From positions 124,001-188,000 of the forward strand of contig JAFEBU010000040.1 in assembly GCA_018242505.1 (NCBI GenBank): a DNA stretch of 64,000 nt, written 5' to 3'. Below the pieces are notes generated by a model. That model made no database searches, was not told the DNA's origin, and saw only the letters and a program-made list of their open reading frames with translations. This document shows, piece by piece, positions 57,714 through 64,000 of this stretch. Numbering within the stretch: the first letter of the stretch is position 1; each line of letters starts with the position of its first letter. Source of the stretch: Pseudomonadota bacterium. Its GTDB lineage: Bacteria > Pseudomonadota > Alphaproteobacteria > Reyranellales > Reyranellaceae. Position numbers and translations under genes: made by a program.

Positions 57714-59719
57714 ATCGTCACCGCCGCGATCGAAAGCAGGATGACGAGGGCCACGAACATCAGCACCAGATAGCGCCGGATGGTAAGGAACTGCAGCGCA
57801 TTGAGATACTCCGACAGCCTGAGCAGGGCGCGCCACGGCGCGACGTAGAGGGTGGTCCATATGTAATCGATCAGGACGACCGAAAAGCGTGCCGGACGGA
57901 GATCGCCCGGCGGCGGCATGACCACCGTCTCGCGCGCAGAAAAGACCACGGCGCCATAGACGCGCCGCAAAGGCTGGGAAAAGCTCGAAGCAGTGTATTG
58001 GATGGCCGACGACGGGTCGGGAAAGCCGCAATCCCAGGCCGGCCCCCGTCGCGTGCGACGGGCCGACAGGCGGTGAACAACCAGGAGCGTGAAACCCGAC
58101 GCGATGGCAACGAAGAGAGCGATGACGACCGCATCGTAATTGCTGCGGGTTGCATCGAAGGCAATCAGCGAGAAAGGAGTCGGCCCGGTGCCGGCATTGG
58201 GCAACCCACTGCCGACAAGTCCTTTCAGCACCGGCGCGAGGGCTTCCGTTAGAAGCGCCCCGAGCAGCCCTCCCAGAATGCAAAGAAGCGCGAGCCCCCC
58301 CATCGCGATCTGCTGCATCAACGGGGCCTCGTGCGCACGCGCCGCCTCGACGCTGCGTGGCCGGCTGAGGAAGGCGACGCCATAGACGCGCACGAAGCAG
58401 GCGGCGGCCAATGCCGCCGCCAAAGCCAGCATCGCACCGATGGTGGGAGCAGCGAAGTTCAGCGCCGACTGCGGCAAGGCGGGTGCGGCGATGACCGACT
58501 GGAACAGCAGCCACTCGGACACGAAGCCATTGAGCGGCGGCAGGGCCGAGATGGACAGCGCGCCTACGAGAAAGAACGCCGCCGTTCGCGGCATACGGTG
58601 GATCAGCCCGCCCATCGCCTCGAGATCGCGCCGGCCCGTCGCATGCAGGACGGCGCCCGCGCCCAGAAAGAGCAAGGATTTGAACCAGGAATGGTTCAGG
58701 ACGTGCAGGAGCGCCGCCGCCATCGCCACCGCGGCGGCTGCAGGCTGTCCGTTGGCACGAAAGGCGAGCGCGAGGCCGAGCGCCACGAAGATCACGCCGA
58801 CATTCTCGACCGTCGAATAGGCCAGCACGCGCTTGAGGTCGCGATCGAAGACGGCATGGAGCAGGCCCAGCACGGCGGTGACCGCGCCCAGCACGATCGG
58901 CGGCAGCGACCACCACCATGCCGGCGGTCCAAGCAGGTCGAAGGCAATGCGCACGAAGCCGTAGATCGCGACCTTGGTCATGACGCCGCTCATCAAGGCC
59001 GAGACATGACTGGGCGCTGCGGGGTGGGCGAGCGGCAGCCAGGCATGCAAGGGAATGAGGCCGGCTTTGGAGCCGCAGCCCACGAGCGCGGTCGCCAATA
59101 CCAGCGCCGCGATCATTGGCGTCGGCGCCTGGGTGCGAATGGTGTCGAACGCGTACCCGCCCGCAGGGCCTGCGAGGCCGCCAAAGGCAAACAGAAGCGC
59201 CGTCGTGCCGATCACCGCCATGACGAGGTAGAGTTGCCCGGCCCGCCGATTCTCCGCGTTCGTATGGTGCGCCACCACCAGCGCCCACGACGCGAGCGAC
59301 ATCAGTTCCCACGAAAACAGGAAGGCATAGGCATCGTCGGCGATCAGCACGAGGTTCATGGCCGCCGCGAACAGCGGGAACAGCGGCTCCACGCGCGGCG
59401 TGAGTTCCTTCGCACGGTCCAGCCCCATTCCGTAGAGGCTGGAGGCCAGCACACCGCCATTGATCACCACGCCGAAGAACGCCGACAACGGGTCAAGGCG
59501 CAGATGAAGCCCGATCGTCGGGAGGCCGATCGGCAGCACGACCGCAAACCCGGCGTTGCCCAGCCACGCCGCCAGATCGACGACGCCGAGCGCAATCGCC
59601 GCCACAGCAGTGACGGGATAGACGATCGCCAGCAGAAGACTGCGCCCGGATATCGCGGCCAGGGCCGCCACAACAGCCAGCGCTCCGAGTGCGACCCCTT
59701 GGACATACATGACCGGCAC
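57710..59719 (-). CDS. HyfB-like proton-pumping antiporter subunit
   Basis: A 669-residue membrane protein with about 16 helices, homologous to HyfB/HycC and NuoL. The pump motifs are SWELMSLASWALV, GCGSKAGLIPLHAWLPLAHPAAPSHVSALMSG and KRVLAYSTVENVG. The C-terminal extension of ~120 residues after the core is typical for HyfB. It is the first gene of the operon. GTG at 59719 or ATG at 59710 may be the start; no ribosome binding site is clear. Two antiporter-type subunits (this and HyfF) suggest two ion channels; HyfD, HyfA and HyfH homologues are absent. Confidence 0.9.
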   Translation of the reverse strand: MPVMYVQGVALGALAVVAALAAISGRSLLLAIVYPVTAVAAIALGVVDLAAWLGNAGFAVVLPIGLPTIGLHLRLDPLSAFFGVVINGGVLASSLYGMGLDRAKELTPRVEPLFPLFAAAMNLVLIADDAYAFLFSWELMSLASWALVVAHHTNAENRRAGQLYLVMAVIGTTALLFAFGGLAGPAGGYAFDTIRTQAPTPMIAALVLATALVGCGSKAGLIPLHAWLPLAHPAAPSHVSALMSGVMTKVAIYGFVRIAFDLLGPPAWWWSLPPIVLGAVTAVLGLLHAVFDRDLKRVLAYSTVENVGVIFVALGLALAFRANGQPAAAAVAMAAALLHVLNHSWFKSLLFLGAGAVLHATGRRDLEAMGGLIHRMPRTAAFFLVGALSISALPPLNGFVSEWLLFQSVIAAPALPQSALNFAAPTIGAMLALAAALAAACFVRVYGVAFLSRPRSVEAARAHEAPLMQQIAMGGLALLCILGGLLGALLTEALAPVLKGLVGSGLPNAGTGPTPFSLIAFDATRSNYDAVVIALFVAIASGFTLLVVHRLSARRTRRGPAWDCGFPDPSSAIQYTASSFSQPLRRVYGAVVFSARETVVMPPPGDLRPARFSVVLIDYIWTTLYVAPWRALLRLSEYLNALQFLTIRRYLVLMFVALVILLSIAAVTI

Positions 59720-59887
59720 GGCTGGCTTGGCTCTTTCCTATTTTACTGATTTTTTGTGTCTAATACTCTTCAGTCTAGCAAACGAACACCGTCACATTGA
59801 AGCTAAAGAACGCACGGTTGGGCGGATTCAGGACGAATCGTGCTCAAGCTGCGAAAACCTGGAGTCGGAGCGGTGAGCGTCCATGCC

Positions 59888-61411
59888 TCAGGGCAGCGCC
59901 TTCACGCGCTCCGCAGCGTCCGAGAAGTCGGGCGGCGTGTCGGTCCGGCAAGACGGTGGATGATGCGGATTGGGCGAATCGATGAATTGGTCGCGCAGAC
60001 GGGCAGCGCACGGATCCTGCGCCGACACCCCATGGCCCTGGGCACGGAAGATGACGTGACGGGACAGCGACAGATGCCGCGCCGCCTCTTGCCCCCAGGC
60101 CGGCGGCGTCAGCCAGTCGTAGCCGCCGCTCAGCAGCAGGGTCGGGATGGCGGACTGGACCGGCTGGCGCTCCGATGCAGGCGCCCCCGGCACCCGCCAC
60201 ACCGGGCAGAAGATGCCAAGCTTGCCGAGGCGTGCGCTCAGACTATAGATGCCGCCGGCCTGGATCGCCGTCTCGCGCGCTGCCTGATCGACAGCAGACC
60301 AGCTTTCTCGGCATTCGATGGTGTTGAACAGGCCGCCGAACTGCTGGGCATTGCCTTCGGTCAACGTCCCCTCGTCCTCTTCAAAAGACTCGGCGAACTG
60401 CGTGATCAGCCGGCGATCGCCACGCGAGAGGGCGGTGACGGTCTCGGGAACCATCGCCGCATCGCCCTCGCGCATCATGTGCAGCAGCACCAGCAGGAGC
60501 TTGGTGCTGTCGAGCTTGATCGTCCGTGGCCTATTGTCGATGTCGAGGGTGATCTCGATCGGCACGGCGTCGGCACCGGCGATCATGGCGCGGGTGACCG
60601 TCGCGAGATCGGGGTTGCGTTCGCGGCAGAGCTTGTCCGAAGCGCAGTCGGCAAAGAGCTGCTCGAACACGCCACGCACGATGTCCGGTTCGTCCTGCTC
60701 GCCGTTGATCTCGGGCGGATAGACGCCGTCCAGGACCACCGAACGGATGAACCCGGGATGGCGGCGCATCGTGTACAGCGCCCAGCGTGTGCCGTAGGAG
60801 ATGCCGTAGAGGTTGACCTTGTCGAGCTTCATCGCCTTGACGAGATCGGCGACATCGTCAGCCAGCGCCGGCGTCGCGTACATGGCAAGGTCGACCTTGC
60901 GCCGCTCGAGCTTTTCCCGGCATTTGAGCAGGATATCGCGCTCCTGCGCCTCGGTGATGGCGCGGCGACGTGCCCGCGCCGCTTCGGAACTGCGGGCCTC
61001 GAAGCAGTCGAGATTGGGCGTCGAGCCACCGGCGCCGCGCTCGCTCAGGATGATGACGTCGCGCTTGCGGCGGATGGCCGATGTGTCGCGCCACCAGTCG
61101 CCTTCCGCCAGCGGATCGGCGCCGGCATTGGTGGCGACCAGCGGCGAATCGCCTGGGCCACCGGCCAGGTAGATCACCGGATCGCGCGCAAGCTGCCGCC
61201 GCGCCTTCAGCACCACCACCTTGAGGCGAACCTGCCTTCCATCCGGCCGGGCGCGGTTCTCCGGCACCACCAACGTATGGCATTCGAGCCTGTCGCCCCG
61301 CGGCGCCTTGAAAGCGCAACGCTCGCGCTCAAGGCGCGGCGCCGCCAACGCCGTGCCAGCTGCCAGCGCCACAAGCGCCGCCAGCACTGCCCCGATCGAC
61401 CGTAAGATCAT
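59888..61411 (-). CDS. Exported alpha/beta hydrolase, TAP-like/proline iminopeptidase-related
   Basis: A 507-residue protein with an N-terminal signal (IGAVLAALVALAAGTALA). The hydrolase core has VIYLAGGPGDSP (oxyanion region), nucleophile Ser in LYGISYGTR, Asp in LSGGYDWLTPP and His in RAQGHGVSAQ. This is the tripeptidyl aminopeptidase/PIP-like branch that often ends with a TAP-C domain; it acts in the periplasm on peptides or esters. The ATG at 61411 is preceded by AGGGG. Confidence 0.88.
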   Translation of the reverse strand: MILRSIGAVLAALVALAAGTALAAPRLERERCAFKAPRGDRLECHTLVVPENRARPDGRQVRLKVVVLKARRQLARDPVIYLAGGPGDSPLVATNAGADPLAEGDWWRDTSAIRRKRDVIILSERGAGGSTPNLDCFEARSSEAARARRRAITEAQERDILLKCREKLERRKVDLAMYATPALADDVADLVKAMKLDKVNLYGISYGTRWALYTMRRHPGFIRSVVLDGVYPPEINGEQDEPDIVRGVFEQLFADCASDKLCRERNPDLATVTRAMIAGADAVPIEITLDIDNRPRTIKLDSTKLLLVLLHMMREGDAAMVPETVTALSRGDRRLITQFAESFEEDEGTLTEGNAQQFGGLFNTIECRESWSAVDQAARETAIQAGGIYSLSARLGKLGIFCPVWRVPGAPASERQPVQSAIPTLLLSGGYDWLTPPAWGQEAARHLSLSRHVIFRAQGHGVSAQDPCAARLRDQFIDSPNPHHPPSCRTDTPPDFSDAAERVKALP

Positions 61412-61519
61412 ACCCCTGCTTTGAGCCACATCGCCGCTTGTGGCGTCATGAAGTATTCTAGCGCACCGGGCAATGCCACAGCTTGAAAAACTGCACGATC
61501 CGGCCACAAGGTGGGGACC

Positions 61520-62776
61520 ATGAGTAATCGTTCCTACTGGACCGCCGTGTGGTGTGGTTTCGTTGTCCTCGCCATCGGTCTGGGCGTTCGCCAGAGCTTC
61601 GGCATCTTCCTGAAGCCGGTCTCTGCCGAGCTGCACGTCGGCCGCGAATTATTCTCCTTCGGCACCGCGGTCTCGATGTTGCTGATGGGGGTCTTCGCCC
61701 CTTTTTCTGGGCGTCTGGCCGATCGCTTCGGCTCCGCGCCCACCATTGCCGGCGGCGGTCTGGTCTATGTGTTGGGCATGGTCGTGACCTCCACCATGCA
61801 CAGCGGCTTCATGCTGGTGACGGGCAATATTCTCGTCGGCATCGGCCTCTCGGCCGCGACCTTTGGGCCGGTGCTGGGCGTGATCCTGCGCGTGGCGCCG
61901 CCCGCCAAGCAGGCCTTGGCGATCGGTATCTGCTCCGCCGGCGGATCGTTCGGCCAGTTCTTCATCGTGCCGCTTGCCTCGGTGTTGCAGAATTATTTCG
62001 GCGACTGGCGTCCCACCATGTGGGCCCTGACGGCGATTGCCGTGCTGATGGTCCTGCTGCCGATCGGATTGAACGACAGCAAGCAGATCGCCGCGGCGAA
62101 GAAGTCGACAGCCGGGGCGCAGACCTCGCGCGCAGCGCTTGCCGAAGCGTTCGGCCACAGGAGCTACGTGCTGTTGATGATCGGCTACTTCGTTTGCGGC
62201 TTCCATGTCGCCTTCGTCGGCGGTCACCTGCCGGCCTACATCTCCGACAAGGGGATCGGCCTTGCCCTGTTCGGCTTCAGGCTCTCGCCCGCCGAGCTCG
62301 GTGGCTGGAGTATCGGCATGGTCGGCCTGTTCAACATCGTGGGCTCGATCGTGTGGAGCACCCTCGGCGCCCGCTTCCAGCGCAAGAACCTGCTGGCTGT
62401 CCTCTATCTCCTGCGCTCGGTCGTGTTCCTCACCTTCGTGCTGGCGCCGCTCTCGGCGGCCTCGGTCCTGACATTCGCCGGTGCGCTCGGCTTCCTGTGG
62501 CTGGGCACCGTGCCGCTCACGACCTCCCTGGTCGGCTACATGTTCGGGCCGGTGCATGTCACGATGCTGAACGGTTTCGTGTTCCTGGGCCACCAGATCG
62601 GCAGTTTCGTGGGCGGTTGGGGTGGTGGCGTCCTCTTCGACCTCACAGGCAACTACGACGCCATGTGGTGGATTTCGATCGCGCTCGGCGTGGTGTCGGC
62701 GCTGCTGCACTGGCCGATCGTCGAAAAGCCGGTGGCACGCCCCGTCACGCTCGCGGTTCAGGCGCAACCCGCATGA
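61520..62776 (+). CDS. MFS transporter, oxalate/formate antiporter-like
   Basis: A 418-residue membrane protein with 12 helices. GLGVRQSFGIFLKPVSAELHVGRELFSFGTAVSMLLMG and the SGRLADRFGSAPT loop are the pattern of the monocarboxylate/OFA branch of MFS exporters and importers. GTGGGGACC precedes the ATG at 61520; a GTG at 61511 is in frame. A small membrane protein follows after 10 bases. Confidence 0.88.
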   Translation: MSNRSYWTAVWCGFVVLAIGLGVRQSFGIFLKPVSAELHVGRELFSFGTAVSMLLMGVFAPFSGRLADRFGSAPTIAGGGLVYVLGMVVTSTMHSGFMLVTGNILVGIGLSAATFGPVLGVILRVAPPAKQALAIGICSAGGSFGQFFIVPLASVLQNYFGDWRPTMWALTAIAVLMVLLPIGLNDSKQIAAAKKSTAGAQTSRAALAEAFGHRSYVLLMIGYFVCGFHVAFVGGHLPAYISDKGIGLALFGFRLSPAELGGWSIGMVGLFNIVGSIVWSTLGARFQRKNLLAVLYLLRSVVFLTFVLAPLSAASVLTFAGALGFLWLGTVPLTTSLVGYMFGPVHVTMLNGFVFLGHQIGSFVGGWGGGVLFDLTGNYDAMWWISIALGVVSALLHWPIVEKPVARPVTLAVQAQPA

Positions 62777-62786
62777 CGGGCCGTTC

Positions 62787-62924
62787 ATGATGGCGAGCTG
62801 GCGCTCCTTGATCCTGTGGAGCGTCGCCGCGCTCGTCGTGGCCGCGACCGCCGTATCGTTCGTGCTCTGGGGCACGCACGGCGCGGCCTACCTCATCGAC
62901 ATGGTCGAGACCTACTGCCTTTAG
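62787..62924 (+). CDS. Small membrane protein next to MFS transporter
   Basis: A 45-residue protein with one hydrophobic helix (LILWSVAALVVAATAVSFVLW) and a short polar end with one Cys. It begins 10 bases after the MFS stop, so it could be coupled. No family is recognised; the codon usage and spacing make it plausible. ATGs at 62787 and 62790 are adjacent. Confidence 0.45.
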   Translation: MMASWRSLILWSVAALVVAATAVSFVLWGTHGAAYLIDMVETYCL

Positions 62925-62954
62925 CCTGGTCGGCGGCTTACTTGCCCAGACCAC

Positions 62955-63386
62955 TTAGGAAATGAGCATCTCACCGCGGAGCTGCTTGCCAAACGCAAGG
63001 TCGTCGACGAGGCACCATTGCTCGGCGACGCGGCCGTTCGAGATTCGGAAGAGCGACAACTCGTCGACCGAAATCCGTCGCCCCGTCGGCGGACGACCGC
63101 CGAACATGCCGGTGTTCGTGCCGGTCGAATGGTAACGCACCGCGACCTTGTCACCGTCGATGACGATGTCCTGGATATGCTCGTGCCAGTCCGGGAAAGC
63201 GACCCGCAGGCGCTCGATGGCGGTCCGAATCCCGGCATGGCCATCGCGCGAGTCCGTCTCGTTCCACCCCTTCGGAAAGTGAGCCACGAAGTCGCTGGCG
63301 TACACGTCCGGAATCCACTCGAGGCGGCCACTGTTCCAGATCGCATGAAGCCGCTCGATCAGCGCCTTCTTCTCGTCGCGCGTCAT
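62955..63386 (-). CDS. Ester cyclase / SnoaL-like NTF2-fold protein
   Basis: A 143-residue single NTF2-like domain: HAIWNSGRLEWIPDVYASDFVAHFP, AFPDWHEHIQDIVIDGDKVAVRYHSTGT and RISVDELSLFRISNGRVAEQWCLVDDLAF are classic SnoaL/ester cyclase segments. Several aromatics line the expected cavity. Function in this organism is unknown. Confidence 0.85.
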   Translation of the reverse strand: MTRDEKKALIERLHAIWNSGRLEWIPDVYASDFVAHFPKGWNETDSRDGHAGIRTAIERLRVAFPDWHEHIQDIVIDGDKVAVRYHSTGTNTGMFGGRPPTGRRISVDELSLFRISNGRVAEQWCLVDDLAFGKQLRGEMLIS

Positions 63387-63412
63387 GGCCTCCCCCTTGG
63401 TGTCTTATCCCG

Positions 63413-64000
63413 TCAGAGCACGTACTTGCTGAGATCGGTGTCCTTGGCGAGCGAGCCTACGCGCTCACGCACATAGGCGGCGTCGATCTCGATCCGTTGA
63501 CCCGGCTTGTCGGAGGCGGTGAAGCTGATCTCCTCCAGAAGCTTCTCCATCACCGTGTGCAGGCGGCGCGCCCCGATATTCTCGACCGTCTCATTGATCT
63601 CGGCCGAGAGCCGCGCCAGCTCGTCGATCGCATCGGGCTTGAAATCGATATCGACCTTCTCCGTGGCCAGCAGCGCCTTGTACTGCTTCACCAGGCTCGC
63701 TTCCGGCTCGGTCAGGATGCGGCGGAAATCCTCCTGGCTGAGCGACGCCAGGCTGACCCGGATGGGCAGCCGCCCCTGCAGTTCGGGCAGCATGTCCGAC
63801 GGCTTGGCGAGGTGGAACGCGCCCGAGCAGATGAACAGCACATGATCGGTCTTCACCGGGCCGTGCTTGGTGTTCACCGTCGTGCCCTCGATCAGCGGCA
63901 GGAGGTCGCGTTGGACGCCCTCGCGGCTCACGTCGCCGCCGCCGCGAAACTCGCTGCGCCCCGTGATCTTGTCGATTTCGTCGATGAAGACGATGCCGTT
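63413..64000 (-). CDS. hslU: ATP-dependent protease ATPase subunit HslU, C-terminal part (5' end off right edge)
   Basis: The frame enters at base 64000 and runs to the stop. It starts at the Walker B motif [18 protein letters not shown], followed by [59 protein letters not shown], and the C-terminal [26 protein letters not shown]. HslU unfolds proteins and feeds them to HslV. The hslV gene would lie beyond the window. Confidence 0.95.
   Translation of the reverse strand, partial: NGIVFIDEIDKITGRSEFRGGGDVSREGVQRDLLPLIEGTTVNTKHGPVKTDHVLFICSGAFHLAKPSDMLPELQGRLPIRVSLASLSQEDFRRILTEPEASLVKQYKALLATEKVDIDFKPDAIDELARLSAEINETVENIGARRLHTVMEKLLEEISFTASDKPGQRIEIDAAYVRERVGSLAKDTDLSKYVL

Noticed and set aside
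57714..59312. Minus-strand frame extending hyfC upstream by ~530 codons
   Set aside because: It lies over hyfB in another frame and has no homology; hyfC starts at the ATG at 57713.

Overview
The window is a high-GC chromosomal segment from an alphaproteobacterium. The evidence is the gene order rpsT - rhodanese - dnaA - dnaN - recF - gyrB, several DUF1127 and GcvA-type LysR genes, GANTC (CcrM-type) sites crowded upstream of dnaA, hslU at the right edge, and an accessory gene content rich in TRAP/ABC importers and CaiB-type CoA transferases. The exact genus cannot be fixed by eye; a Reyranella-like or related soil/water lineage in Rhodospirillales/Hyphomicrobiales is a guess. No rRNA, tRNA, CRISPR array, prophage or insertion sequence was seen.

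Layout. 1-6.1 kb: edge of a sulfatase-family gene, DUF924, then a minus-strand group (macro domain, DUF882 murein peptidase with a Gln-Lys repeat region, a siroheme synthase that has lost most of its methyltransferase half, a Ser/Thr kinase fused to MORN repeats, a tiny membrane protein). 6.3-24.3 kb: a catabolic/uptake block. It holds an SDR, a DUF1445 hydro-lyase, a DUF2848 protein, an MFS importer and a CoA transferase in one direction; two tandem paralogous amidohydrolases; a PotABCD-type ABC importer; an Asp/Glu racemase-like protein without its catalytic cysteines; a DctPQM TRAP importer; then a MarR - flavin monooxygenase operon with a 20-bp palindrome in its promoter. 24.6-39 kb: LysR/DUF1127 divergent pairs (two of them), transporters, hydrolases, a Baeyer-Villiger type monooxygenase, a short lysine 2,3-aminomutase, two small copper-protein homologues with altered ligands, Ada, Smr. 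39-51 kb: housekeeping core (TPR protein, YggS, MutM, enoyl-CoA hydratase, rpsT, rhodanese, dnaA, dnaN, recF, gyrB).

52.6-59.7 kb carries the most unusual system: a six-gene overlapping operon encoding a membrane complex like hydrogenase-4/complex I (HyfB, C, E, F, G, I homologues). The large subunit has serines where [NiFe] hydrogenases carry the first CxxC and only one cysteine at the C-terminal motif, while the small subunit keeps its four Fe-S cysteines. It therefore looks like an energy-converting, hydrogenase-related complex without a NiFe site whose electron donor and acceptor are unknown. The window ends with a TAP-like hydrolase, an MFS transporter with a small membrane partner, an ester-cyclase-like protein and the 3' part of hslU.

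Assignments rest on reading translated sequence and motifs by eye; no database search was run.
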